Assembly (NCBI GenBank): GCA_025094145.1
Contig: JALLLS010000055.1
Span: 1-64,000, forward strand
Direction of reading: 5' to 3'
From: Spinellus fusiger
Taxonomy: Eukaryota > Mucoromycota > Mucoromycetes > Mucorales > Phycomycetaceae
Length of the DNA: 64,000 bases
Below are positions 34,501-46,207 of this stretch, one piece after another; within the stretch, counting starts at the first letter, position 1, and each line of letters starts with the position of its first letter. A program made the translations under genes and the position numbers. A model generated the notes under the pieces. The model searched no databases. It had not been told where the DNA came from and saw only the letters and a list, made by a program, of their open reading frames with translations.

Positions 34501-36654
34501 GGTGATTTGTGGGGAGAGAATAAGATTGTCCATTGCACGAATGCATTTTGGAATAAGTTCAGGTTCTACACTGAAGAAGATATCTGTTCCCAGTCTTGGA
34601 ACTAAGATGTTGAGAAGAGCATATTTGACCTAATGTACAGTGTATAAGTAACAAGGATAGATTTCTTTTTGTACAATTTACTTTTCGGTTCCAGTCCATG
34701 ATCACCAAATTCTTAAGAAGCATCAAAAGGAACTCATCATAGGATTTCTTTTCACCAAAACAAGTGGCCTTTATCTCCATGATTTCAAGTACAAGCTCAA
34801 AAATACTGCGCACCTATATTCCATTCATTCAATTTGTATTAGAGGTCTATCCCTTGCCATTGTCTTTTTTTTAATAGTGTTTTTAACAGTGTTTTTATTA
34901 TTTTTATTATCATTAAAATAAAAAAGATAGATTACCTTGTTTTGGAGTGTATCAATAGGATCATCCCAGTGATCCCAGACATACCTAATAAGAATGTCAA
35001 TGTTGTGAGGAGCCAAGACATTCACTACAGCACTCATGGCTGTTTTATCATTGAATTTGGAAGCCATGATGTGTTTAGTTCCCAAAAGCCATATAGCCAT
35101 GGCCTCAAATGCAACCACTTTTGAGTGTGACTCCAAGTCTGCTCTTGAGCAAAAGAAGTTGATACTATAAAAGATAGCCTCATGCAGATTTTGTGGAGAG
35201 TAGCTATATACCATAGACAATTGTACATGTATAAGAAGATGCTTATGTTTTCCTTATTCATGATGATGAATAGATCACAACTTGCTATACTCAACTAGAG
35301 AAAGAGAGAAAGAGAGAAAGAAATAGGTTACCTTTCAAGAGTCTTTACTGGACGGAAGGAAGCAGGACATTCAGCAAGGAGAATGTCTTCTCGTACTGTA
35401 GAGACTAATCCGCGTACCACAGATAGTAAAATAGCCTCTTGATCCAACCATCCTGCAGAACCCACCAACACTTCACTTGGAGACACACCCACCAGTGCAG
35501 ACACCCGTTCAGCCTGTTCATTCTTTCCATTCTCTGCTGAAAAGAACCATCCCAAAGCCCATGCACTGCCTTTCTGTCTGTCCTGTGACAAATTAAGAAC
35601 AGCCCCCATGGCCATGCCTGCCACCTGACAGCACTCTTTGTTATAGACATGGGTGTTGGCACAGATGTCCAAGAGCACTCTAATCAATGTTGCTATCATT
35701 TGTGTCTCCTGGTGTATTTCTGGTGTCTCTGATTCCAATGCATTGACGAATTCCTGCAACTTCTCCACACCATAACGAGAGACAAGAGAAAGAATGGATT
35801 TTGTCGAATACTGAAGATCATTGATCAGTTCTTCCTCAGTGGCAATTTTATCACACATCCCTGTGAGTTGTTGTTGAGTGGATTCCAAGCCCAAGACGAG
35901 GAATGCGATGGTGTTGTTGAATAAGTTGAGGACAGTGTCTTTTCCAAGCATAAAATCCGTGGTTGTATAGATTGTCAGTGCCTTTTGTGATAGAGTGCAG
36001 GCAGAGAAAAACAAAGCTTCCGGGGTAGGCGTCAAGTACAATTGATAGTAGTGCTGGAAAACAGTGTTCTCTCTGAACTGAGCTGTTGCCTCGAGAAGAG
36101 GGACGAATTGACGGCGAGAGAGATTCTCGGCAGCTGCAAAATAGCCCGAAGAAGCAATGGGTTCAATGATGGATTTCATTTGTTCGACAGCTTCTGGTGA
36201 GGTGTCTCCTTTAGCAAAAGAGGCCTGAAGAGCCTTGGCTATAAAGACACAAGTAGATATTTCTCCATTAAATAAAAATGCACATGTATTCAACAGACGC
36301 CTACACTTTCTGCCTTTCTATTGATAGAAGCAGATGTGTATTTTGTATTTTGTATTTTGTATTTTGTATCTGTGTCTATAGCTGTGCCCTGTGTCTGTGT
36401 CTGTGTCTGTAGGTCTATCTAATGGACTATTAGAAATATAGATATTAACCTGATTCTCTTAAGCAGGCGGACTGTCGTTCCCATGTCCCGTCCACTAAGC
36501 TGATAAGTTTCTTTAGAGAGACGACTGCTGAAATGTAGCAGGCGTTTGGGTGTTTTTCGGAGAAGTTGTTCAGGATAGTGTTCCATTCGACAAAAATAGA
36601 CTTGGGAAGCTTATTGAGCTTTGTTCCTTGCTTTGTCTTTGCAGAAGCACCCAT
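28514..36654 (-). CDS. TRM732: tRNA 2'-O-methyltransferase partner TRM732/THADA (DUF2428), 24 exons
   Basis: Exons: 36654-36450, 36238-35332, 35203-34936, 34813-34682, 34629-34390, 34292-34016, 33922-33035, 32964-32850, 32756-32472, 32362-32305, 32241-32065, 31991-31678, 31563-31365, 31273-31127, 30996-30648, 30565-30265, 30202-29953, 29877-29788, 29730-29593, 29518-29456, 29387-29267, 29211-28973, 28918-28774, 28689-28514. Phases agree throughout and give 2027 aa, close to human THADA. The DUF2428 domain starts near residue 1010, with GQVILSCCWRAVKEA, RRSAGLPLCILAI and NCSVMLFSTLLQR. The rest looks like alpha-helical repeats. In yeast Trm732 works with Trm7 to methylate the 2'-OH of residue 32 in some tRNAs. 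The intron 34015-33923 is 93 nt with no in-frame stop. Confidence 0.93.
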
Positions 36655-37387
36655 GGTAACTACTGTCGAACTGACAAGAGACGTGCTACTGCCTTTTTCA
36701 TGTATTCAAATGAGGGTGGCTTGGAAACAACCAGTCCTATTCCTTCTCTCATTATAGATATGGACACTCTTATTTGGCATGCTCAGTGTCTTTGTTCTTA
36801 TTTAATAGGTTAATAGTAATAATAAAAGGCCTATTCTTTCTTACTGATAAGAGCAAGACTAGACAATAGAATCCAGAAATATAGATGACTCTATCCATGA
36901 AATAGTCTCTATAGAATGTGCGTTTTGTAGATAGAACAGTGTCTCTGTCTAATCACTCAATTGTCCAACACCCTATCTACTCGTATTTACCCCATCTTGA
37001 GTAGGTCTAGTCCCTCCATAACATCCAACCACAGAGTACATTCAGAGCAAAAGAGCAAAAGAGCAGAATGACAATGTTGACTGTTTTTATTATTATTACA
37101 AGTAGTATATCATAAAAATGAACATTGGATGAGAATGAGAATGAGAATGAGAATGAAGAGCACAAAATAAACAAGAAAAGCGCAAGATGATAGTATATAT
37201 AAGAGAAAGAGAAAGAAAAAAAAGATGATGCCTGCCACGACATTCTCCCATGTCCATCCATCCATCTATCTATCCAATGAACCCAGTCTTTTGACCAGCA
37301 GAAAAGGGACATTAGCGTGTTGTGGATCGACTGCTGTGGTAGTTCAACGGAGAAAATAATAATAAAAAGGGCGTATCTGGATCATGT
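36655..37387. other. Intergenic, simple repeats
   Basis: Upstream of TRM732 and downstream of the transporter gene. Holds GAGAAT-type units at about 37128-37156. No gene is seen. Confidence 0.45.
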
Positions 37388-38795
37388 CTACTTTAGGTCA
37401 TAGGCCGTACTCTTTTCAGAAACCACCACTTCTTTTAAAAAGGGCTGTTGGACTTCGGATTTTAGTGAAGTAGGAATATAGGAAACCTTTGACTTTTCAG
37501 AAGATTCAACTTTTCTGTTCATTCATAAATCACCATAAGAATGAGATTTTACTTTCCATGCAAGTTGTTTTTCTTTCTTTCCTTCTCAACTTACCCATAC
37601 CACCCACCCCCTACAAGGGTAAGAATAATACCAAATGCATTGGTGTAGTTGATATTAAGGTCAAATATAACAACCGCCAAAATAATCGACAGAACCTGCT
37701 TTACATTGCCTGTTATGAAAAGAGAAGAAAGCAAATGTCAGTGACTCGAGTCCATTTCTGCCCAGAACACACGTTCTTTCTTCTCCTCCAAGTGGACTGT
37801 ACCTGCAACGGTCATGGTCAGTGGACCTGTCTTTTTGTTTGCAGTAAAACTGACAATGTTCAAAGCAAAGGCCAATACACCATTAAAGAACAGACTCCAT
37901 GCCAAACTACTTGTCATGTGGGTCTCTGAGAAGGTCTTGACAATTGCAAGTTCGCCTGTCATGTAGGCATACACCATGCATTGGACAAAGGCAAGAGGAG
38001 ACATACGGAGAAGAAGATCCATAGGATCCAACTTCAGACGGCCCACTTGGACACGATTGGTAACAATGGTCTTGATGGCAGCAAGTACTGTGCCCAGAAG
38101 AGTGAGGACGAGTCCCAGGAAGCTATAGTCGTACTCGCCAAAGGTAGCAAATCCAACGCCAAGCACTACCTAAGGATGATTCAGTGTTTGTCCACAGGTC
38201 CATGTTATTTCTTTCTATCTATAGACAGGGAGTACTTACAGGTAACAATGAGGTGTATACCTTACGAGAGTATGTTTTATGCAGAAATGCAACAGAGAGA
38301 ATGATGGTAAATACAGGAGTCATGGCACGCACCACTTGATGGAACTACAATAGAATAGACAGTAAAGTGGTGTAAGTGTCTATCTTCATCATGATGGAAG
38401 CAGAGTAGGCGTTGGGAAGAGATACATACAGCCACAGAGACAAGATTCCTGTTAAATAGTAATAAATAAAAAACAAGTACATTTAGTTTCTTTTCTTTCA
38501 TGCTTCTCTTCTCTACTCACAAGGATACATTGCTAATGGCAATATTAATTGTGTACAGGAATGAAAACATAAGCATAATGAATTGCTCATTCATGGTGAG
38601 TTTTGTAGGCACAAATGCACCAATGCCATAGAGAAGATAGCATCCCACAGAACCACACAGAGTATGAATGGCTGTCAGAGTCCAAGGATATTTGAAATTG
38701 ATCAAAAGGGCCTTGTTATAGAGGGTCAGGGTCAGGTTGAGAATAAAATAGAGAATCAACCAAGCATGTTTTGCATCTATAGATTGCTTATTCAT
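37388..38795 (-). CDS. Triose-phosphate/nucleotide-sugar transporter family (TPT) membrane protein
   Basis: Exons 38795-38521, 38448-38430, 38344-38240, 38169-37803, 37709-37595 and 37514-37388 give 335 aa. About ten membrane segments are expected. Family blocks are LNLTLTLYNKALL, WTLTAIHTLCGSVGCYLLY, ISNVSLNLVSVAFHQVVRAM (spanning two short exons) and TGPLTMTVAGNVKQVLSIIL. This is the fungal TPT/DUF250 group of the drug/metabolite transporter superfamily, usually Golgi or ER antiporters of sugar phosphates or nucleotide sugars. The substrate cannot be told from sequence. The tail ends EKSTAYDLK. The start at 38795 is the first ATG after a likely acceptor, and an upstream coding exon is possible but could not be joined in phase. 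Confidence 0.88.
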
Positions 38796-38812
38796 TTGTG
38801 CTATGACTAATA

Positions 38813-38925
38813 AAGAGAGAAAAGAAAGAAAGAGAAAGAAAGAGAAAGAAAGAGAAAGAAAGAGAAAGAAAGAGAAAGAAAGAGAAAGAAAGAGAAAGAA
38901 AGAGAAAGAAAGAGAAAGAAAGAGT
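38813..38925. repeat. 10-nt A/G array (AGAAAGAGAA)n
   Basis: About eleven near-perfect copies of a 10-nt purine unit directly upstream of the transporter start. On the transcribed strand this is a long CT tract next to the proposed first splice acceptor. Confidence 0.9.
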
Positions 38926-39418
38926 ACGAACAAGAGGTTGCTTTATTTGTTATGGAGTGAAAGTGGCTTACTTTCTTGGCTGTTTCTTTATCTTTTAGGG
39001 CTTTTATCGTGGTTATCTTGCGCTGTTTTGATCTATCGGTGAGGCTTCCATGTTTTCCGTACTATAGATTACACAATTAAATAAATGATTCAACAAATAT
39101 TCAATTCCATAAAAAGAAAAGTGCAGAAATATTTCAGATGGTGTTGCCCTATATTGATCTCAATTCAATCAGCATCATGTGGGCTGAGTCCATAAGGCGG
39201 AGTGGGTTCGGATCTCTATCTTACTGCAGTGATACCACTTGCCTGGCTGGGCTCTTCAATGTTATGGGAGATGGCCATGCTTGTTTATTATTGGTACAAA
39301 AAGGTAAAGCCACGGGTGTAAAGGGGAGAAGGGAGAAGGAAGAGGGGAGAGGGGAGAGGGGAGAGATGGGTCTTACAAGGGAAGGTCTTTTATGGTGGTG
39401 TCTGTACAAGGCGTGTAT

Positions 39419-39650
39419 CCTGGTAATTAACTTTGTAATTAACTTTGTAATTAACTTTGTAATTATTCTGGTATTTAGCTTGGTATTTAGCTTGGTATTT
39501 AGCTTGGTATTTAGCTTGGTATTTAGCTTGGTATTTAGCTTGGTATTTATCCTGATAGTTGACTTGGTAGTTATCCTGATAGTTGACTTGGTAGTTATCC
39601 CGGTATCTAACTTGGTATCTAACTTGGTATCTAACTTGGTAGTTGTCCTG
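39419..39650. repeat. 12/24-nt minisatellite
   Basis: Three copies of a GTAATTAACTTT unit are followed by about seven GGTATTTAGCTT units. Then come 24-nt units containing GATAGTTGACTTGG and finally GGTATCTAACTT units. All periods are multiples of three, so both strands stay open as repetitive frames that I do not regard as genes. Confidence 0.9.
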
Positions 39651-40004
39651 ATAAGTAATAGCCAAGGGCCACTGCCGATATCGCTCTCTTTTATTCAGCT
39701 TGTATCTATCTGGTAAAGTCTTTTCTTTCATTCTTGCTCTTATCAAGTCCAGAGTAGAGTGCAGCAAGACTGTGGCACCACCTTATCTTATAGCAATTAA
39801 TATCATGGCATTATAGTGCCTGTTCATTTCATAGCGATTAATGACTGGACTAGTGTTGAAATGATGAGAGGCGGGTGCATCTCATAACTAAATAACTAAG
39901 GAACTAAAATGTTATGTTTTAAGCCTTTCAAGTGATAAGATCACAAGCCATTTAAACTCAGAAAGGTACCTGGAACTTAATGAGATATTTAAGTTGTATA
40001 CCTT

Positions 40005-40100
40005 ATTGTTATTATTATAAGTGCTATTGTTATTATTATAAGTGTTATTATTATTATAAGTGTTATTGTTATTGTTATAAGTGTTATTGTTATTATCATC
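40005..40100. repeat. ATT/GTT-rich tandem repeat
   Basis: Imperfect repeats of a unit like TATTATTATAAGTGT. No coding meaning. Confidence 0.8.
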
Positions 40101-41094
40101 TATTACTCTTTTATTTATTAATTATAATAAGACACAGAGCCAAGGAGGGTGACTCATGGACTGCTATTTTATTCTCTCTTACACTATGGCCATCAACCCC
40201 TTATGAACAACAGAGATAGTACAACAATAAAAAGGAGACAGTGACAGTGACGTACAACACGTGTCTATTTACTCAGAAAGAGAACACAGTGGCATGTTCA
40301 ATAGAGTTGGCCTATTTGATCTGCCGCTCATTTCCTTCTCTTCAGTTCAAGGGGGTATTTTCTTTTTCTTTCTTTTTTAAAAACAGCACCACAGTGAGGG
40401 TTCATCGATAAGACCTCCTATTGATATGCACTTCCCTGTCTATAGAATGGATAGAATGGACAGGAAGAATAGACAAAGATTCTATGGGAGATATCACACT
40501 ACAGAGGATAGTTCTGTTATGACATTTCCGAGTAGTACACAGAGTATAAAGGTGCAAACTCAGTTCATCCAAGGCCCTATGACTGATCCTTATACGCCAC
40601 CCCTACAGACATGGATAGGACATGGATAGGACATGAATAGGCCTCTGTTTTCATCACTAAGAAAGAACAAAAGGAAAAAAGAAAAGGAAAGGAAAAGACA
40701 TAGAATAGACCCTAGGACTCAGTCAGTACTTTTCTCTTCTTCTATGGATCTGCTGTGTGACATGCATGGATACAAGAGTGTAGATCCTTGTGAATGGTAC
40801 AGGCAACAGGAAAACAATACAGCAATAACAAGGGCAGTCATTATTATTTACTTATTTAGCACTACACTATTGCTGTTCTTTCGATACTTCTTCTTTATTT
40901 CTGCTACAACACAGGGTTAGACATAGGAAAAGAAAAAGAGAATGTTCAATCAACACCCTCCAATAAAAGGAGACCCGCTACCATCTTACATTGAAAAAAT
41001 AAATAAAAATAAAAACAAAAACTCACTTTCTTGGTATCTATAAAAGAGATTTGAAATAAGAAAACAGAGAGGATGAGCCACTGAGCCAGCTTAT

Positions 41095-42088
41095 TTATTC
41101 AATAGACCATCGTCTTGAGTCTGGCTTCTCTTGTCCAATGGCAGACATACTGTGCTTTGATCCAGTAGCAGATGCTGCGTGAGAGACTAGTGTAGTAATA
41201 AAGTCAGTTCATGTCCTATGGTGTCTCCTCCTATCTATGCTGTAGGTTGTGTTGGAGGATAAGCTTACTGTGATTATTAAGACCATGATTAAAGTTTCTC
41301 AAGCAGACAATAGACACTGGCACAGAAACCTACAGAATGCACAGTCATTAGCCCCCTATTGCACCCTGTATTTGCCATTCACTACAAGACGATGACTTAC
41401 AAGAATAAGTACCATGTTGACACATACTAAAAGGAGAAGAGAAAAAGAGATATAAAAAAGAGGATGAATACAATGGCACAGGTTAGAAATGAGTCCATCA
41501 CCCATCACAGCAGCCATTACATACAGAAAAAGGTCAGAAAGGCTCTGGAGCCAAGGAATCGGTCGGGATCGAGGGTTATTTGGACCACCATAAACACAAA
41601 GTAGCCCATGCTTGCCAAAGCCAAGCCAATGAACCAATACATTAGCACCTTTTTCTCACGTCGTAGCTATGTACACATAAGATGACATTTGAGTGACATT
41701 GTATAATACACCACTGCATAGAAGAAGGATATATCTATTAAAAAAAAGAGCATACTTACACCCCAATAGGCCAATCCCAGCATAAGAATAGAAACAATGC
41801 AGCTAAGGGTGATATGTTCTACCAATTCCTGTACCAGTGTTCTCCATGTATCTTCTGTTGTTGCGTCTGGCCACCAGGCAACAATCATCAATGCAAGATA
41901 TTGCACCGAGAAGCTCAGAAAGAAGAAAAAGTCCAACTTCAACAGCATCATAAAGATCTGATACATCTTGTAACGATCTATAGGATCCACCAAGAACCCA
42001 TTCAAGAAAAAAAGACATGTTATTGGTTCATTCCCTTGCTATTTCTCTACTGCAGCAACACACACACACCCTCTCTCTCTCTTTGTAG

Positions 42089-42120
<32 letters not shown>

Positions 42121-42792
42121 ACAACAACAACAACAACAACAACAAATAAAAGACCATCTTACCTCTCATTGCCAAATCAGCACCAATCTTTTTATAAATA
42201 TGCCAGCCAAACTCAAGATAGAGCTTGTAGGCAAGAAAAGTAAACACAATGCTATTAACAGACATCAGACATATCTGGGTAACTTCTGCCCATGTGGATG
42301 CGTGGTAGGCTGCCCCCAAATGCTTTAATGCGAGTTGGCCATTGCTGTCATTGGCATCGAATAACGTGGTGGATTGATGGTATTGAATGACAGAATAGGC
42401 ACTCATACCAAGTTCAAATGCGACCAGCGCAATCAGTTGAATGGTGTTCTTTTGGTAGATCTGTTCAAGAGAAAGAAAGAATTCTTCATCACTACTGAAA
42501 TCCAATGCTTCGACACAATAGAAATGAAGAACAGACTTACAGCATCCACGACAAGAACAACAGTAAAGACCTGTGCAATAATAAAGAGGACAAAGTAGAC
42601 GAGCAGCGACTGAGCATTGGCATAGGCTGTGTTGAGTGCAGTATTGGTGAATTGAGGGTTGCCCTGGAGTTGGCTGATGATAGTTATTTCTGTTTGGTGA
42701 TTTAAGAAGATAACAGCCTCAAATACTGTGGCTAACATAGCCTGAAGGATGATATTGCAGAAGATAGCCCGTGTCCATTGCGACTCTCCAAA
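41095..42792 (-). CDS. UPF0658 Golgi membrane protein family, 5' exon unresolved
   Basis: Seven exons fit in phase: 42792-42541, 42460-42163, 41977-41760, 41666-41525, 41426-41401, 41329-41269 and 41186-41095. They give 362 residues ending SRRWSIE. Family blocks are [80 protein letters not shown] and NFNHGL near the C-terminus. About seven or eight membrane segments are present, and homologues are annotated as Golgi membrane proteins of unknown function. The initiator Met must lie in a short upstream exon. A candidate ATG (MWIVTR) lies near 42862 but has a poor donor. Intron 2 contains (AAT)n-(AAC)n repeats. Confidence 0.85.
42092..42147. repeat. Intronic (AAT)n(AAC)n microsatellite
   Basis: Adjacent trinucleotide runs inside an intron of the UPF0658 gene. 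Confidence 0.9.
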
Positions 42793-43511
42793 CTATAATA
42801 AATAGAGTTAGTTCTATACAGACAAGGGTTCAGTAGACTTGCGACTCGAGTGACAATCCACATAAAGACAGGTCTGCTGGGTCGTTGTTAAATAAGATAT
42901 ATATATATATATATATAAATATAAATAAAAGTGTATATATAAAAAGAGGAAATAGATAGGTAGAGTGTATTTTCCTTATTAAAGATAAAAGAGCTGGACA
43001 AAAAATACAAATAAATAAAAATAAAAATAAAAAAATACAAATACAAATACAAATACAAATACAGGCTAAAGGAAAGGAATGGAAGGACAAGAGAGAGAGA
43101 AAAGAGAGAGAAAAGAGAGAGAAAAGGAGAAAGGAAAGAGAGAGAAAAAGGAAAGCGTCTGTCTATGAATTAAGCAGCAGGTTATCTTAGTACATGTATT
43201 AAATCAGTAGAGAAAGAGAGAACAAAATGAATTGATATTTATAGACAATAGAGAAAAAGAGAAAAAGAGAAAAAGAGAAAAAGAGAATATTTTCTTTTTG
43301 TTTGAAGGATTTGTTGCCTTTGTAAAAATAAATAGAGCGTCGCTGTTGGCTAACATGATGGAACACAAAAAGTGTAATGAATAAGATTCCATCTCAGCAA
43401 AGAAGAGGAGTCCTATATGAGTATTAAAGACAGGCAAAGAAGAGTGTGTCCTCCTATGAATGCAAAGGGTTTTCTTCCAGTAGTGTCCTAGAGAAGAGAA
43501 GAAAGAGAAGA

Positions 43512-43660
43512 CCTGTCTATAGTTTATAGTCTATAGTTTACAGTCTATAGTTTACAGTTTATAGTTTACAGTCTATAGTTTACAGTCTATAGTTCCCAAT
43601 TCCCACTTCCCGATTCACAGTTCCCACTTCCCACTTCCCAATTCCCAATTCCCAATCCAT
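43512..43660. repeat. Compound tandem repeat
   Basis: About six units of a 14-nt CTATAGTTTACAGT-type sequence, then 7-8 nt CCCAATT/CCCACTT units. Confidence 0.85.
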
Positions 43661-44254
43661 ATAACACTTATTAATGGCTCTCCAACATACACCACCAATA
43701 TTCAATGGCACTCATATTACCCCTCATTATTAATATAATATACACCACACACTACACCATAGTAAACAATAGAACCCTACCCACCACAGCCTTCACATAC
43801 CTATCTTGTTGAGAGTAAAGCAAAATAGAAAATCCTATTCATTATTTAGGACACATTGATAAGTCTCTAATACCTCTCCTCTACAAAATTAAAACACAGT
43901 GTTTGTCTGTCATCCTTATTTAGGCAATTGTACATCCACTTTATGGTTGATGAACAGAGATGTAGTGTGCCCGGACCATGCTTCTTTAGTAAATAATAAT
44001 TAATACATGAGAGCAAAAAAAGAGGGGAAGTCTTCTTGGAAGAGGCTCCCCACGTGATTCTGTCGATAAATACATCTCTTGGTGTCCCTTATCTCTACTG
44101 CGATCCACAGTGCAGTGCAGTCTAATGCAAGACAGTCACCCACCCACTCGACATGGCCAGAGCCTTCATCAAGCCACACCTTCACTTGAAGAGAAAGAGG
44201 ATGTGACTCTGTTCCTTGTGACAAGTCGTTTTCTCCTTGCCTATATTCTACCTG

Positions 44255-44472
44255 CACTGTAGTTCTTACTATAGTTCTTAATGCATTTCTTACTATAGTT
44301 TTTACTGCATTTCTTATTAAATTTCTTACTACATCTCTTACTGCGTTTCTTACTACATCTCTTACTACATCTCTTACTACATCTCTTACTACATCTCTTA
44401 CTACATCTCTTACTACATTTCTTACTACATCTCTTACTACATTTCTTACTACATTTCTTACTACATCTCTCA
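44255..44472. repeat. 12-nt minisatellite (TTACTACATCTC)n
   Basis: About seventeen degenerate 12-nt units. The period is divisible by three, so minus-strand frames stay open and encode an Arg-Asp-Val-Val-like or Cys-Ser-Lys-like periodic peptide. I treat these as repeat artefacts. Confidence 0.88.
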
Positions 44473-44690
44473 CAATCATAATAAAAGAGCACACCCCTTT
44501 TTATTTTTATTCTTATTCTTATTTTCGTCTTGTTACTTTGGCTTGTCTTTTTTCTTTCTTTTTTAAAAGAAGAAAGAAAAAAGAAACATTTTTTTGTCAA
44601 CTTACCATTTTCCACTGTTTTTTAAACTCACGCGTAGGTGGAGACGGATATAGCTGCTATTTTACCCATTTTCCTCTTTCTCTCTTTGCC

Positions 44691-46207
44691 ATGCAAGTCG
44701 CCAACGCACAGAATGTGTTGGGGGAGAACGCCCTAAAGTATATCAAAGGGGTGGTCGCCAACTGTGGCCATATGGAGCGACAAGAACTTCTTCATTTTCT
44801 AACGAATGTGGGCAATGTTGACATTCTTGGCCTTGTACCTCGACCCATTGCTTGTCTTATTCTACAGTACTTTACACCTGAAGAGCTCTGCAAGATAAGA
44901 ACAGGCAAGTCTAGGCCTCTCTCTGTTATTATTCATCCTCCTGTGCCTTAGTGTCAAGACGCTGGAACCTAAGGGCCATTGACAATGTGCTGTGGCAGGA
45001 GCACTGTGTTGCCTACAGCATGCTGCCAGAGACCCATGGCATGCTGCTGCCCACTCCTCTGGACGCAGAAGACACAGCCCCCGTCTACCATGACCTGTTC
45101 CGACGTGGCATGACGACTGTGCGCAACTGGCAGACTCTTCGATCGAAGCGATACGAGTACCACTTCCACCAGGGCCCTGTGCTTTCTCTGCTGGCCCTTG
45201 ATTCATCGCGTATTGTCTCTGGTGACATTGAAGGAACACTCCACCTGTGGAACATGCGCCGTCAAAAGTACATTCAACACATCCCAGCCCACAAGAGCCA
45301 TGTCTCGTGTCTGGCCCGCAGTACAGATGTGCTGGCGTCGGGTTCTTCTGACAAGACCATTGCCATCCACCAGCTGCTGGACCTGGAGACAACCCAGAGA
45401 CTGGTGGGCCACGAAGCACCTGTCACCTCTCTTGTGTTTGGGGAGTGTGGCAGCTACCAGGGCATTCTCTTCAGCGGCAGTGTGGACAAGTCGATCCGTG
45501 TGTGGAATGTACGGACGGGCACTTGTCTGCGTGCCTTGTGGGGGCAGGAGAACACCATCATGTCGCTGATCTATGTCAGTCCCTTCCGTCCCTCGTATGG
45601 CCAGTCTACGTTTGAGCGTGAGTCGGTGTCCACCAACCAGGCAGGGTGGCTGCTGTCAGGCTCCACTGACCGCACCATCTTCCTCTGGGATCTGCAGCAA
45701 ACACTGCAGAACAAGCCCAGAGTGAGCCACAGTGTGATGGAGGTGCATGGGCCTGTGACTGCGCTGGCCCTATATGCAGAGTGGAACAACTGCTCAATGA
45801 ATCTCCAGACCCCTCCCTCCAATCCCTATGTCAATGCACGCCATCCCATCTCTATCCCTCCCTTCGTGATCTGTTCTGGCCAGCTGGATCCTACGATCAC
45901 ACTGTGGTCGATTCCTACACTGGCACCTACCAAGGTAGAGGCCCCCATCCACCACCAAGGCACCATCTGGGCCATTGCCTGTGCCCCCATCCACTCCAAG
46001 GTAGTGACCGCCTCAGGGGATCGTACAGTGCAGGTGTGGGATCTCAAGGCACCCAAGAATGTGATTGTGTTGGAGGGATTTGACAGTGCTGTGGTGTCCT
46101 GCTCCATCAGCACACAGGAGGATCTGTTGTGTCTTGGCATGGAGTCAGGGACCATTGTTGTTTACAATCTACAGGAGTTTGAGGATGTCCTGCCGTCTGC
46201 TCTTTAA
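44691..46207 (+). CDS. F-box / WD40-repeat protein, GC-AG intron
   Basis: Exons 44691-44904 and 44952-46207 give 489 aa. An F-box lies at about 43-85 (DILGLVPRPIACLILQYF, then the exon junction IRT|VSRRWN). It is followed by about seven WD40 blades, for example IVSGDIEGTLHLWN, LASGSSDKTIAIHQ, LFSGSVDKSIRVWN, LLSGSTDRTIFLWD and VVTASGDRTVQVWD. F-box/WD proteins are usually substrate receptors of SCF ubiquitin ligases: the F-box binds Skp1 and the propeller binds the substrate. The substrate is unknown. The single 47-nt intron starts GCAAGT rather than GT; splicing there restores the F-box reading exactly. Exon 2 is visibly richer in G and C than neighbouring genes. Confidence 0.9.

Larger units (their letters stand above)
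38796..41094. other. Repeat-rich gene-free region of about 2.3 kb
   Basis: Holds an A/G-rich 10-nt array, a purine-rich tract at about 39320-39366, a 12-nt minisatellite, and an ATTATTATAAGTGTT-type array at about 40005-40100. A short minus-strand frame beginning MAISHNIEEPSQ (about 39270) and a 12-codon upstream frame MEASPIDQNSAR (about 39050) precede the transporter. I could not connect either to it. Confidence 0.45.
42793..44690. other. Repeat-rich gap of about 1.9 kb
   Basis: Probably holds the missing first exon and promoter of the UPF0658 gene: a (TA)n run at 42897-42916, an AAATACAAAT-type array at about 42985-43062 and a GA-rich tract at 43085-43150. A CTATAGTTTACAGT-type array (about 43512-43590), CCCAATT/CCCACTT units (43600-43660) and the 12-nt minisatellite follow. 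No gene is recognised. Confidence 0.45.

Noticed and set aside
38970..39060. Possible upstream coding exon of the TPT transporter (frame with RSKQRKITTIKALKDKETAKK, GTAAGC donor)
   Set aside because: It ends in phase 0, but the next exon needs phase 1, and the phase-1 frame has a stop. Kept as probable leader sequence.
39138..39767. Long open frames on both strands with Val/Phe-rich or Tyr-Gln-rich periodic peptides
   Set aside because: They are produced by the 12/24-nt minisatellite; no non-repeat conserved sequence supports a gene.
39419..40100. Regularly spaced repeats considered as a CRISPR-like array
   Set aside because: Head-to-tail tandem units without unique spacers in a eukaryotic nuclear context.
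44000..44615. Minus-strand frames with Arg-Asp-Val-Val-like or Cys-Ser-Lys-like repeats
   Set aside because: Period-12 repeat artefact. The non-repeat ends show no family or start context.
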